A program made the position numbers and the translations under genes. The notes beneath the pieces were generated by a model that ran no database searches, was not told the origin of the DNA, and worked only from the letters and a program-made list of their open reading frames with translations. Below are positions 7,379 through 15,294 of a stretch of DNA of 41,225 nucleotides, in pieces (positions within the stretch are counted from its first letter, which is position 1; every line of letters begins with the position of its first letter). Source of the stretch: an uncultured Dorea sp. (lineage in GTDB: Bacteria; Bacillota; Clostridia; Lachnospirales; Lachnospiraceae). The stretch is taken from the NCBI GenBank assembly GCA_948602995.1, contig CAPEBR010000033.1:1-41225 (forward strand). The letters are read 5' to 3'.

Positions 7379-7466
7379 AGATTATTGACATATAGATATC
7401 ACGGATAGCACATATTTTAATGAAACAGTATAAGTTTCCCTGAAGAGTCATAAAAAACCACCTATA

Positions 7467-7700
7467 TTGGGGACAGTGAGCACAGTACCAAAACAGATAC
7501 CTCAAAAAAATATGTCAAAGGTAATATGCAGAATTAAAGTGGAAATTTCACTGATGATATTTAACAAACATTCTAAATACAGGAAAAAGTATAACAGACA
7601 CTTAGATAAGAAATACTATTGTAAAACGGTAGGTAAAGTAAATAAATGAAACATCAAAAATTACATAAAATAACAATATAAAAGTAACCTTATGAAAAGC
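7467..7700 (+). pseudogene. Decayed IS200/IS605-family TnpA (Y1 transposase), C-terminal part
   Basis: The readable frame starts without a proper start (TTG, no ribosome binding site). It gives VPKQIPQKNMSKVICRIK, then SLMIFNKHSKYRKKYNRHLD and YYCKTVGKVNK before a TGA at 7647-7649. Past that stop the same frame continues with NIKNYIK, another stop, then QYKSNL. This follows the order of the C-terminal half of single-strand Y1 transposases: a PP..S...LKGKSS segment, K...KY-G.H.W..GY...TVG, then I..YI..Q. The N-terminal half with the HUH pair is not recognisable upstream. The gene is a relic with at least two in-frame stops. It is followed at once by a structured segment that may be the element's end or its RNA. 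The call rests on remembered family patterns, not on a search. Confidence 0.65.
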
Positions 7701-7720
7701 AATTCAGAAAAATAAAAGAA

Positions 7721-7836
7721 AGACTCTTTTAAGCGGCTATTAGTAGCAAGATAACGGTTTGCCGGACCGACTTTAGGCGGAAAAATAATATTGCTCCAGC
7801 AGGATCAATATTAAACCACCAGCAAGGCTGGTGGTT
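7721..7836 (+). ncRNA. Structured segment, candidate orphan HEARO/omega-RNA-like transposon RNA
   Basis: Several stems stack in about 115 bases: GCTA-TTAG-TAGC (7736-7747), CGGT/ACCG (7755-7758 with 7766-7769), TAATATTG/CAATATTA (7786-7793 with 7806-7813) around TCC-AGCA-GGA, and a perfect 10-bp hairpin AACCACCAGC/GCTGGTGGTT with a 3-base loop (7814-7836). CGGC at 7734-7737 can also pair with GCCG at 7761-7764, a possible pseudoknot. GC content stands out from the AT-rich surroundings. It directly follows a Y1 transposase relic. Word order such as GATAACGG...GGACCGACTTTAGGCGG resembles my memory of HEARO / IscB omega RNAs, but that is unverified. No IscB or TnpB gene remains. On the minus strand the last hairpin may also terminate rsmG. 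Confidence 0.4.
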
Positions 7837-7882
7837 CGTGGCTTAAAATTTATATCTGTTTTTCTATTCTCCAAACATCTTC

Positions 7883-8599
7883 CTAACCATATAACGGTTC
7901 CTTTGATGGGATTCCAGACTTTCTAGGATATTTTTTCGGCGTTTCTTTCATTTTTTTTATTTTCACAAAAGCTCTGTTAATATCTGTTTCTGGAAGTTGA
8001 AACTTAACAATATCCTCTATCTTACCACCAAATAACGAAATAGCTTTTTTTGACTTTAAGACTTCCTCATCAACATCACCAGACTTATATGAAACAAAAA
8101 CACCTCCAACCCTTACAAAAGGCATACAATATTCCGACAAAGTGGCTAGATTTGCTACAGCACGGGAAACACATATATCATATTTTGCTCTGAAATTTTC
8201 ATCTTTTCCCATATCCTCTGCTCTTCCATGAATCGCATTTATATTTTCAAGTTGTAATTGTGTGATAACCTCATTTAAAAACTTCACTCTTTTATTCAAA
8301 GAGTCCAACAACGTAATCTGTAATTCAGGATATATTATCTTTAAAGGAATTCCTGGAAATCCCGCACCAGTACCAACATCCATAACAGTTTTTATTCCAT
8401 TTAATTTCAACACCCTTTCTATTGACAAACTATCCAAAAAATGTTTTTCTATGACATCTTTATAGTCTGTAATTGCAGTCAGATTCATCACATTATTCCA
8501 TTCCACAAGAATATCATAAAATTGATCTAATTGATCTAACTTTTTTTTATCCACCTCAGCAGACAATATCTTTAACTTATTTTGCAAAAAATTATCCAT
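7883..8599 (-). CDS. rsmG: 16S rRNA (guanine-N7)-methyltransferase RsmG (GidB)
   Basis: RsmG methylates G527 of 16S rRNA (E. coli numbering) using S-adenosylmethionine; its loss gives low-level streptomycin resistance in several bacteria. The 238 residues are the usual length. The SAM-binding motif DVGTGAGFPGIP is at 74-85, ISRAV-type VSRAVANL follows, and the C-terminus ends with YPRKSGIPSKEPL, which is typical. The ATG at 8599 has GAGGAG 8 bases upstream. It is the last gene of the rpmH-to-rsmG cluster, separated from mnmG by about 350 bases of repeat-containing DNA rather than by the usual few bases. A GC hairpin at 7814-7836 could terminate it. Confidence 0.97.
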   Translation of the reverse strand: MDNFLQNKLKILSAEVDKKKLDQLDQFYDILVEWNNVMNLTAITDYKDVIEKHFLDSLSIERVLKLNGIKTVMDVGTGAGFPGIPLKIIYPELQITLLDSLNKRVKFLNEVITQLQLENINAIHGRAEDMGKDENFRAKYDICVSRAVANLATLSEYCMPFVRVGGVFVSYKSGDVDEEVLKSKKAISLFGGKIEDIVKFQLPETDINRAFVKIKKMKETPKKYPRKSGIPSKEPLYG

Positions 8600-8948
8600 C
8601 TCTACTCCTCATAATCCTATTGTTACGTTTTCTTACTCATACGGTCTTCAGATCATAAAGATCAAAAGATTATTTTCCAACCATCTGCTTTTCCTGCTGC
8701 AAATTATTTTTCGTGGCGTTTTTCAAACTCTCTATAAAAAAATACCACTCACTTATGCATCCTGTTCTTACGAAATGCGCAATTTTGCACATTTCTGCCC
8801 CTTGAATAGTTATACTCAAGGCCAATGAAATCTGCAGCGAGTATGGAAAAACCGCAGCCGTAAAGCAGCATACTTCCTTATGCGGCTGTGCGCATCATGT
8901 TATGCTGCACGGCAGATTTATCTGGCGCTCAATATACATCCAAATGAA
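8600..8948. other. 349-base rsmG-mnmG intergenic region with a repeat element
   Basis: No gene is supported here. The downstream half (8811-8936) is the TATACTC-family inverted-repeat element listed separately. Genes flanking this gap are usually adjacent, so the element looks inserted. Confidence 0.6.
8811..8936. mobile_element. TATACTC-family palindromic element, long copy
   Basis: The ends TATACTCAAGGCCA (from 8811) and the complement of GGCGCTCAATATA (to about 8936) form an imperfect inverted repeat of about 29 bases, with roughly two thirds matching by eye. The interior contains GCAGCAT/ATGCTGC-type palindromes. The sequence around GATTTATCTGGCGC recurs at 30064-30098. It looks like a miniature palindromic element with no coding content. 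Confidence 0.55.
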
Positions 8949-10850
8949 TCAACCACCCAGGTATACCATCAGCACAGATAAATCTGCCGGCGATACTCCC
9001 GATATTCTAGAAGCCTGACCAATAGATACCGGTTGATATTCCTTCAGCTTTTGCACTGCTTCTATCCGAAGACTTTTCACATTATCATAATTAATATTTT
9101 TTGGAATCTTCTTTTCTTCAAGCTTTTTAAACTGCTCTACCTGTTTTTTTTGTCTGTTTATATATCCTTCATATTTAATAGATATATTCACCTGCTCCGA
9201 CACCTCATCTGACAACTCCTTTATAAACTGAGGTCTGTCCCTGTCAATCTTCTTCAAAATCTCATAAGACAATTCTGGTCTGCGAATCAATTCCGCAAGA
9301 GATGTTCCTGATACTAACGGAGCACTTTCGTATTCCTTCAAAAGTTTCTGCATCTGTTCGGAAGTACCCACATAAGTATGTTTTACACGTTCTATCTCCT
9401 TTTCGATAAGTTCTTCCTTCAGTAAAAGTCTCTCATACCTTTCCCTGGAAATTAATCCAACTTCATAGCCTGTCTTTGTAAGACGCTGGTCCGCATTATC
9501 CTGACGAAGAAGCAGGCGGTACTCTGCACGTGATGTCATCATACGATAAGGTTCATGACTCTCCTTTGTTACAAGATCATCAATTAAGACACCAATATAT
9601 GCCTCCGAGCGGTCAAGCACAATACTTTCTTTATTTTGAAGCTTCCGTGCTGCATTAATTCCCGCAATCAGACCCTGTGCCGCCGCCTCTTCATATCCTG
9701 AACTTCCATTAAACTGGCCTCCACTGAATAATCCTTCTATATTCCGAAATTCTAATGAAGGCTTTAACTGCCTCGCATCAATACAATCATATTCTATTGC
9801 ATAAGCATTTCTCACAATTTTTACATTTTCAAGTCCTGGAACAGTTCTATACATGGCATATTGAACATCTTCTGGCAGAGAACTGGACATACCTCCTATA
9901 TACATCTCATTTGTCTCAATCCCTTCTGGTTCAATAAATACCTGGTGTCTGTTCTTATCCGCAAATTTTACAACCTTGTCTTCTATAGAAGGGCAATATC
10001 TAGGACCTGTTCCCTCTATCATACCTGAAAATAAAGGCGAACGATCAAGATTCTTTCTTATAATTTCATGGGTCCTTTCATTTGTATATGTCAGCCAACA
10101 AGATACCTGATCAATTTGGACCTCCCCCGGATCCGTTGTAAAAGAAAAGGGGATAATCCTGTCATCACCGCACTGCTCCTCCATTTTGGAAAAATCAACA
10201 GATCTTCTGTCTATCCTTGCCGGTGTTCCTGTCTTAAAACGATACATTCTAATTCCAAGCTCTTTTAAAGATTCCGTCAGATAATTAGCCGCCTGAAGAC
10301 CATTCGGCCCGGTATTATTACTCACCTCACCATATATACATCGTGCATTTAAATAAGTTCCTGTACATAAAACAATTGCCTTAACCCGAAAGATACCCCC
10401 GGATAGTATTTGTAAACCAGTAATATGATTATTCTCTGTTAATATTTTAACAACCTCTGTCTGCTTAATTTCTAGATTTTCCTGATTTTCCAATACCTGG
10501 CGCATCGTCCTGCTATAGCAAGCCTTATCAGCCTGTGCGCGAAGAGAATGTACCGCAGGTCCCTTTGATTTATTTAACATTTTTGACTGAATAAAGGTAT
10601 GGTCAATCACCTTCCCCATCTCACCGCCAAGAGCATCCACCTCTCTTACAAGATGTCCCTTTGAACTTCCCCCTATATTCGGATTACAGGGCATCAAAGC
10701 TATGCTATCAACGCTTACGGTAAATATTACCGTACGAAATCCAAGCCTTGCAGCCGCAAGTGCTGCCTCACAGCCCGCATGCCCGGCCCCAATTACAGCT
10801 ATATCATATTGATCCTTATTTTCCCATACAGAATTTACTGAATATTTCAT
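8949..10850 (-). CDS. mnmG: tRNA uridine-34 carboxymethylaminomethyl modification enzyme MnmG (GidA)
   Basis: MnmG is the FAD-dependent partner of MnmE. The pair installs (carboxymethyl)aminomethyl groups at U34 of tRNAs reading split codon boxes. The 633 residues match the family. The FAD dinucleotide motif IGAGHAGCEAA is at 20-30, the PCNPNIGG motif is near 54-61, GTGP.YCPSIEDKVV carries the catalytic cysteine near 290, and the C-terminal helical region that contacts MnmE is complete. The start ATG at 10850 overlaps the end of mnmE by 35 bases, with AGGAGAGGATC upstream inside mnmE, so translation is probably coupled. Confidence 0.98.
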   Translation of the reverse strand: MKYSVNSVWENKDQYDIAVIGAGHAGCEAALAAARLGFRTVIFTVSVDSIALMPCNPNIGGSSKGHLVREVDALGGEMGKVIDHTFIQSKMLNKSKGPAVHSLRAQADKACYSRTMRQVLENQENLEIKQTEVVKILTENNHITGLQILSGGIFRVKAIVLCTGTYLNARCIYGEVSNNTGPNGLQAANYLTESLKELGIRMYRFKTGTPARIDRRSVDFSKMEEQCGDDRIIPFSFTTDPGEVQIDQVSCWLTYTNERTHEIIRKNLDRSPLFSGMIEGTGPRYCPSIEDKVVKFADKNRHQVFIEPEGIETNEMYIGGMSSSLPEDVQYAMYRTVPGLENVKIVRNAYAIEYDCIDARQLKPSLEFRNIEGLFSGGQFNGSSGYEEAAAQGLIAGINAARKLQNKESIVLDRSEAYIGVLIDDLVTKESHEPYRMMTSRAEYRLLLRQDNADQRLTKTGYEVGLISRERYERLLLKEELIEKEIERVKHTYVGTSEQMQKLLKEYESAPLVSGTSLAELIRRPELSYEILKKIDRDRPQFIKELSDEVSEQVNISIKYEGYINRQKKQVEQFKKLEEKKIPKNINYDNVKSLRIEAVQKLKEYQPVSIGQASRISGVSPADLSVLMVYLGG

Positions 10851-12228
10851 TTACAAGATCCTCTCCTATTGTTTCTCCTGTAATGCTTCCAAGTGTTTCA
10901 TATGCATCCATCAGATCAATGGAATAAAAATCCTCTGGCATTCCTGATTCAATACTGGCAATCACCCTTTTTAACGATTCAGCAGCATTTACAAGGGCAG
11001 TCTTATGCCTCACATTTGTAATATATATTTCATCATTAAATGCAAGTTTTCCTTCATAAAACATATTCTTAAGAATTCCCTCTAATTCAAGTATTCCCTG
11101 CCTTTTTCTCGTTGAAATTTCAATTACTGGGATATCACTAGCCTCATTTTTTGCAGGATTTATTGCATAATATCTACTTCTTACCTCTTCCATTGTAACT
11201 ATCATATCTAAATCTGATTTATTTAGCAATATAATAAATCGTTTTCCATAAATCATCTCCATAATTTTTTCATCATTTCTATCCAAAGGTACAGAGGAAT
11301 CTATGACATAAATTACAAGATCAGCAGACTTCATATTTTCTTTTGCCCTGTCAACACCAATCTTCTCAATTATATCCTCTGTATCCCTGATTCCAGCAGT
11401 ATCTACTATATTAAGAGACACACCCTGCAGACTTACATGCTCCTCCAGAATATCTCTCGTTGTACCTGCAATGTCTGTTACAATTGCGCGTTCCTCGCCA
11501 AGAAGAACATTTAAAAGAGAAGACTTTCCTGCATTCGGCTTTCCAACTATAACAGTACGGATTCCTTCCTTTATAATTCTTCCATCATCGCAGGTTGACA
11601 GTAATTTCTCAATTTCATTTAACAAGTTATCCACAATACTTCTAAGTTTATCCCCATATCCATCCACACTGATATGCTCTGGGTCATCAATTGCTGTCTC
11701 AATAAATGCAGTATGGTAAATGATTTCCTTTCTTATATCATTAATTTTCTCTTTAATATTACCCTTTAACTGGCTGATGGAACTCTTTAATGCATATTCT
11801 GTCTGAGAAGTAATCAGGTCACCCACTGCCTCTGCCTGGGAAAGATCAAGACGTCCATTTAAAAACGCTCTTTTTGTAAATTCTCCAGGCTCTGCGGGTC
11901 TTGCTCCATATTTTATAAGAGTTTCAAGAATACGCTTTACTACATACACTCCACCGTGACAGTTAATCTCCACTGTATCCTCACCCGTATAGGTATGAGG
12001 AGAAAGCATGATCATTACTAGAACCTCATCAATCATATCCTCCCCATCCACAATATATCCATAATGAATCGTATGGGATTTCTCAGAAGAAAGCCTCTTT
12101 CCTTTCCTTCCCTTATAAACCTTATCGCCAATCTCTACCGCACCCCTGCCGCTCATCCGCACAATTCCAATACCAGAAGGACTTACGGCTGTGGAAATAG
12201 CAGCAATTACATCAAGATAATTTTTCAT
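10816..12228 (-). CDS. mnmE: tRNA modification GTPase MnmE (TrmE/ThdF)
   Basis: MnmE is a dimeric, potassium-activated GTPase that modifies U34 with MnmG. The N-terminal tetrahydrofolate-binding domain begins IAAISTAVSPSGIGIVRMSG. The G domain shows GKPNAGKSS (G1), IAGTTRD (G2), DTAGIRDT (G3) and NKSD (G4), and the protein ends with the catalytic C-terminal CMGK. I chose the ATG at 12228 (470 residues) because AGGAG lies 6 bases before it. A TTG six codons further upstream is in frame but has no ribosome binding site and lies at the edge of a repeat. A GGGGACGGGG palindrome separates this gene from jag. The 3' end overlaps mnmG. Confidence 0.97.
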   Translation of the reverse strand: MKNYLDVIAAISTAVSPSGIGIVRMSGRGAVEIGDKVYKGRKGKRLSSEKSHTIHYGYIVDGEDMIDEVLVMIMLSPHTYTGEDTVEINCHGGVYVVKRILETLIKYGARPAEPGEFTKRAFLNGRLDLSQAEAVGDLITSQTEYALKSSISQLKGNIKEKINDIRKEIIYHTAFIETAIDDPEHISVDGYGDKLRSIVDNLLNEIEKLLSTCDDGRIIKEGIRTVIVGKPNAGKSSLLNVLLGEERAIVTDIAGTTRDILEEHVSLQGVSLNIVDTAGIRDTEDIIEKIGVDRAKENMKSADLVIYVIDSSVPLDRNDEKIMEMIYGKRFIILLNKSDLDMIVTMEEVRSRYYAINPAKNEASDIPVIEISTRKRQGILELEGILKNMFYEGKLAFNDEIYITNVRHKTALVNAAESLKRVIASIESGMPEDFYSIDLMDAYETLGSITGETIGEDLVNEIFSKFCMGK

Positions 12229-12246
12229 TTTTCGCTCCTTAATCAA

Positions 12247-12284
12247 TTGGGGACGGGGTATTTTTTAAAATACCCCGTCCCCAA
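12247..12284. repeat. GGGGACGGGG palindrome between jag and mnmE
   Basis: An 18-base arm beginning TTGGGGACGGGG (12247-12264) is perfectly complementary to 12267-12284, with a 2-base loop. It can form a very stable hairpin directly upstream of the mnmE ribosome binding site. It is the simplest member of a repeat family also seen at 21519-21565, 24080-24160 and 31332-31414. It could act as a terminator or attenuator between jag and mnmE, though the T-run is inside the arm. Confidence 0.8.
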
Positions 12285-12291
12285 CTCATCA

Positions 12292-13191
12292 TTATCTTCT
12301 TACTAATGTTACAACTACTCTTCTGTAAGGCTCTTCTCCTTCGCTATGTGTGGACACTGCCGGATCTGACTGTAAAGCAGAATGAATAATTCTTCTCTCA
12401 TATGGATTCATAGGCTCTAATGATACCATTCTTCTTGTTCTCTTTACTTTACTTGCTATGTTCTTTGCCAGATTTTCAAGAGTTTCTTTTCTTCTTCTCC
12501 TGTAGTCCTCCGTATCAAGCTTTACCCTGACATAACCTTCCTGCATCTTATTTGCAACCCGGTTGGTAAGATACTGAAGGGAATCAAGTGTCTGTCCTCT
12601 CTTACCAATCAGCACTCCCATGTTGTCTCCTTCCATATTAATGGAAAGTGCACCTTCCTCATCGATCTCGGATGTAACCTTTACATTTTCCATATTCATG
12701 GCTTTTAATACATCTTCAATAAACTTTTCACATGCCTTAACAGTGGATTCCTCTACTTTTTCAAGTTTTACTTCTTTTTTTACGGATTCTTTTTTTGGTG
12801 TTTCCTTTTTCCCGAACTCCTTCTTTGCAGGCTCTTCCTTTACATGTGGGGTATACTTTTCTTTTTTGAATTCTTTTTTATTTTCCCTCTTGTTTTCTTT
12901 CTTAAATTCCTTTTTGAATTCTTTCTTTAATTCCTTTTTTGGCTCTTCTTTTACAGATTCTTTTTCAATTTCCACAATCTCCGGTTCTTTTACCTGTTCT
13001 TCCGGCTCTGGTTTTTCTTCTTCTTTCCTGCGTGCTTTGATTACAGCCTGCTTCATTCCGATTCCTAAAAAACCGGCACTTCCTTTTTCAATAACGATGT
13101 AATCCAGACGATCACTTGTTACACCCAGTTGGATTAATGCCTCTGTTATCGCATCATCCAATGTCTTCGCTGATACTGTAATGTAATCCAT
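12292..13191 (-). CDS. jag: RNA-binding protein Jag/KhpB (Jag_N, KH, R3H domains)
   Basis: Jag (KhpB, EloR) is a cytoplasmic RNA-binding protein linked with cell elongation and sRNA/mRNA interactions, and is encoded beside yidC in Firmicutes. The 299 residues contain an N-terminal Jag_N domain (1-55, including GSAGFLGIGMKQA), a highly charged Lys/Glu-rich linker (about 55-150, with repeated KKEFKKE words), a KH domain with the GKRGQTLDSLQYL loop near 202-214, and a C-terminal R3H domain with EPMNPYERRIIHSAL. The linker is longer and more repetitive than in Bacillus and may vary in length between strains. The ATG at 13191 has GGGAGG 9 bases upstream. It is 15 bases from yidC. Confidence 0.95.
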   Translation of the reverse strand: MDYITVSAKTLDDAITEALIQLGVTSDRLDYIVIEKGSAGFLGIGMKQAVIKARRKEEEKPEPEEQVKEPEIVEIEKESVKEEPKKELKKEFKKEFKKENKRENKKEFKKEKYTPHVKEEPAKKEFGKKETPKKESVKKEVKLEKVEESTVKACEKFIEDVLKAMNMENVKVTSEIDEEGALSINMEGDNMGVLIGKRGQTLDSLQYLTNRVANKMQEGYVRVKLDTEDYRRRRKETLENLAKNIASKVKRTRRMVSLEPMNPYERRIIHSALQSDPAVSTHSEGEEPYRRVVVTLVRR

Positions 13192-13206
13192 CTCCTAAGG
13201 CCTCCC

Positions 13207-14262
13207 TTATTTATTTTCATTAAATTTTTTTACCATGTTTGCTTTTTCTGCAAGACTTCCTGCCTTAATGTTCTGTGAAGCTCTTGCAATTTTTTCTTCT
13301 CTTTCCTTTTCTGTCATCGTAGAGGTGCGATTTGCAGAAGAATTAATGCTCTTTGTATTCATCTGAGCCATCTGGTTAATCTTCTCAGCACGCTCTCCAC
13401 GTTTTTCGCGCTTTTTGGCTGCCTTTTCTTTATTTCTCTCAATCAGATCTTCCACTGATATTTTCGCCAGATATTTATTTATGACAATCTGCTGTACACA
13501 GCGGACCACCGCACTCACAACCCAGTACACACCAATACCGGTAGGAAGTGAGAATACCATAAATACGGAAAACAACGGCATGGTTATGTTCATTGTCTTC
13601 ATTGTCCCTGCCATCTGGTTATCCATCTGCTGCGCGGATCCGTTCATGGCCTGCGAAAGTCTTACACTTATATACTGTGTCAGACCTGAAAGAATCGGAA
13701 GTAATATTGCCGTAATGATAATAACTGCAGACGGAAATCCAAGATTCTCCCCACTCCTTGCAGCACTAATCATTGCGGACGGTGTAATAGTCATATTTGG
13801 TATCGTAAGAAACTTATTTGCTTCTTCTGTAATCTTTGGCACATAATCCTGAATGTTATAAATAACCGGATACAAAGCGAACAGAAATGGCATCTGTATT
13901 AATAACGGAAGGCATCCACCCATCATAGATGTTCCATATTTATCATATACCTGCTGAACCTCTTCCTGCATCTTTAACTGTGAAGCCTGATCCCTCTTAT
14001 TCTTATATTTTTTCTGAATTGCCTGCACTTCCGGATTTATAACAGCCTGCATCTTTGTGGTTCTCTGCTGGTTAATGGTCATTGGCAGCATACATGTATA
14101 TACCAGAATCGTGTAGATAATAATTGACCAGCCTACTAGACCGTTATCCGACGGCAGTATGCCGTCCAACATCGTATAGATAAAGTTCATCACTTTACCC
14201 AGCACCCAGCAGATCTGTCCCACTATTGGCCAGTTTGCAGCGCTTATTAAAGTCATCGTCAT
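13207..14262 (-). CDS. yidC: Membrane protein insertase YidC (SpoIIIJ/OxaA type)
   Basis: YidC inserts and folds membrane proteins, alone or with SecYEG. The 351 residues have about five transmembrane segments, with hydrophobic stretches near 10-35, 42-62, 120-140, 175-195 and 220-245. The conserved cytoplasmic hairpin KMQAVINPEVQAIQKKYKN is present, as is the hydrophilic-groove region. There is no lipobox at the N-terminus, unlike Bacillus SpoIIIJ. The C-terminal tail is long and basic (KEKAAKKREKRGERAEK), which suits ribosome contact. The ATG at 14262 has GGAGG 10 bases upstream. It sits between yidD and jag in the conserved rpmH-rnpA-yidD-yidC-jag order. Confidence 0.96.
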   Translation of the reverse strand: MTMTLISAANWPIVGQICWVLGKVMNFIYTMLDGILPSDNGLVGWSIIIYTILVYTCMLPMTINQQRTTKMQAVINPEVQAIQKKYKNKRDQASQLKMQEEVQQVYDKYGTSMMGGCLPLLIQMPFLFALYPVIYNIQDYVPKITEEANKFLTIPNMTITPSAMISAARSGENLGFPSAVIIITAILLPILSGLTQYISVRLSQAMNGSAQQMDNQMAGTMKTMNITMPLFSVFMVFSLPTGIGVYWVVSAVVRCVQQIVINKYLAKISVEDLIERNKEKAAKKREKRGERAEKINQMAQMNTKSINSSANRTSTMTEKEREEKIARASQNIKAGSLAEKANMVKKFNENK

Positions 14263-14347
14263 TATTTTGTTTCCTCCGTTACTATTATCTTGCGGACACC
14301 ATTTTTATATTTCACCGCTTTTTCGAATAATATTCTTTTTACATCTG

Positions 14348-14563
14348 TCAGGGAACCGGATCATATCCTCCCTTTGAAAAGGGATTACAGCGAAGTATTC
14401 TCCAGATACTGAGAACTCCTCCTTTTAATGCGCCATACTTTTCCACAGCTTCAAGCGCATAGGTGGAACAGGTTGGATAATATTTACAGGAAGAATATCC
14501 CTTTGCCCCTGACAAATATTTCCGGTAAAATCGAATTCCCGACAATACAATCCTTTTCATCAT
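14348..14563 (-). CDS. yidD: Membrane protein insertion efficiency factor YidD
   Basis: YidD is a small membrane-associated protein that helps YidC-dependent insertion. The 71 residues contain an amphipathic N-terminus, the invariant cysteine cluster CKYYPTCSTYALEA at about 26-39, and RCNPFSKGGYDPVP at the C-terminus. All family hallmarks are present. Two adjacent ATG codons are possible starts; AAGGA precedes them. It begins 11 bases after the rnpA stop and is part of the same transcript. Confidence 0.96.
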   Translation of the reverse strand: MMKRIVLSGIRFYRKYLSGAKGYSSCKYYPTCSTYALEAVEKYGALKGGVLSIWRILRCNPFSKGGYDPVP

Positions 14564-14574
14564 CCAATATTCCT

Positions 14575-14910
14575 TTACACAAGAATCTTATGAAGATGCC
14601 CCAGATGCAAAAGTGCGCTCTCAATCTCCTGAAAGGTTCTGCCCTTCGCGCCTGCCCTCGCAATCACAACAAGATCATAACCACATCTGAAGCTTTGCTC
14701 ATTAAGTCTGTAGCTTTCCCTGACAAGTCTCGTAATCCTGTGTCTTACAATGCTATTTCCCACTTTTTTACTTACAGATATTCCAATTCTGTTCCTGCCC
14801 TTCCCGTTTTCCATCTGATACATAACAAGATACTTATTCGCGCAGGAAATCCCTTTTTTATAAATATTCTGAAAATCTTTGTTTTTTTTCAGTGATTCAG
14901 AATACTTCAT
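14575..14910 (-). CDS. rnpA: Ribonuclease P protein component RnpA
   Basis: RnpA is the protein subunit of RNase P, which removes 5' leaders from tRNA precursors together with the catalytic RNA rnpB (not in this window). The signature RNRIGISVSKKVGNSIVRHRITRLVRESYR carries the RNR motif that contacts pre-tRNA and the catalytic RNA. I chose ATG at 14910 (111 residues, beginning MKYSESLKKNKDF) because GGAG precedes it and the family starts there. An upstream ATG adding ten residues is possible but less likely. It lies 39 bases downstream of rpmH. Confidence 0.96.
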   Translation of the reverse strand: MKYSESLKKNKDFQNIYKKGISCANKYLVMYQMENGKGRNRIGISVSKKVGNSIVRHRITRLVRESYRLNEQSFRCGYDLVVIARAGAKGRTFQEIESALLHLGHLHKILV

Positions 14911-14949
14911 AACTAATTCTCCACTGTGAAAAAAGGCCACATACGCGGC

Positions 14950-15084
14950 CTATGCTGATAATCTCTTTCTTCCCTTTGCTCTTCTGTTGGCAAGAACCTT
15001 TCTTCCGCCTGCAGAACTCATCCTTGCACGAAAACCGTGAACCTTAGATCTCTGTCTCTTTTTTGGCTGGAATGTCATTTTCAT
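14950..15084 (-). CDS. rpmH: 50S ribosomal protein L34
   Basis: The minus strand encodes 44 residues: MKMTFQPKKRQRSKVHGFRA, then RMSSAGGRKVLANRRAKGRK and RLSA, the complete, typical L34 sequence. L34 is a small basic protein of the large ribosomal subunit. The ATG at 15084 has the strong ribosome binding site AAGGAGGTG 8 bases upstream. It is the first gene of the leftward origin-proximal operon and is driven by a near-perfect sigma-A promoter at 15152-15180. Confidence 0.98.
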   Translation of the reverse strand: MKMTFQPKKRQRSKVHGFRARMSSAGGRKVLANRRAKGRKRLSA

Positions 15085-15151
15085 AATTATCCACCTCCTT
15101 ATATTTTTCAAGGGATTAACCCCACTTTATTTCTAATAGACATCAGTTTTG

Positions 15152-15180
15152 ATTATATTAAAAAAATAGCTCTACGTCAA
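15152..15180 (-). promoter_or_regulatory. Sigma-A promoter for rpmH operon
   Basis: On the minus strand TTGACG (15180-15175) and TATAAT (15157-15152) are separated by exactly 17 bases. The -10 is consensus and the -35 has five of six bases. The rpmH start lies about 68 bases downstream. Confidence 0.9.
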
Positions 15181-15209
15181 GCAAAACCGACGATTTTATT
15201 CACTTTTTA

Positions 15210-15238
15210 TTGCTTAAATTTCAATTTTGATGTAAAAT
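15210..15238 (+). promoter_or_regulatory. Possible sigma-A promoter for dnaA
   Basis: TTGCTT (15210-15215) and TAAAAT (15233-15238) are 17 bases apart, about 57 bases upstream of the dnaA start. The -35 match is weak and the -10 good. Other starts may exist further upstream. Confidence 0.5.
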
Positions 15239-15294
15239 GTATTAGAGCAATAACTACCTTATAGTAAATGTAAAAGAGTAGGAGATCGTCTGGT

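Larger units (their letters stand above)
5322..7882. other. 2.5-kb region without intact genes between parA and rsmG
   Basis: No intact protein-coding gene is supported here. The strand composition is AT-rich with many stops. It contains two parS sites, a GTTACTG-family repeat (5580-5642), two adjacent MITE-like elements (5923-6067 and 6075-6241), an inverted 52-base repeat pair (5763-5814 and 7327-7378), a strong hairpin (6285-6329), a transposase relic (from 7467) and a structured RNA-like segment (about 7721-7836). In Bacillus this interval carries noc, which is absent here. Confidence 0.75.

Noticed and set aside
11627..11635. Perfect DnaA box TTATCCACA inside mnmE
   Set aside because: A single isolated box in coding sequence, not part of a cluster or AT-rich element.
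12620..13102. 160-codon open frame on the plus strand opposite jag
   Set aside because: It is the complement of the Lys/Glu-rich jag linker, giving a Ser/Phe-rich peptide; jag explains the sequence.
15085..15294. Second origin segment between rpmH and dnaA
   Set aside because: AT-rich, but no DnaA-box-like words were found; only promoters are supported.
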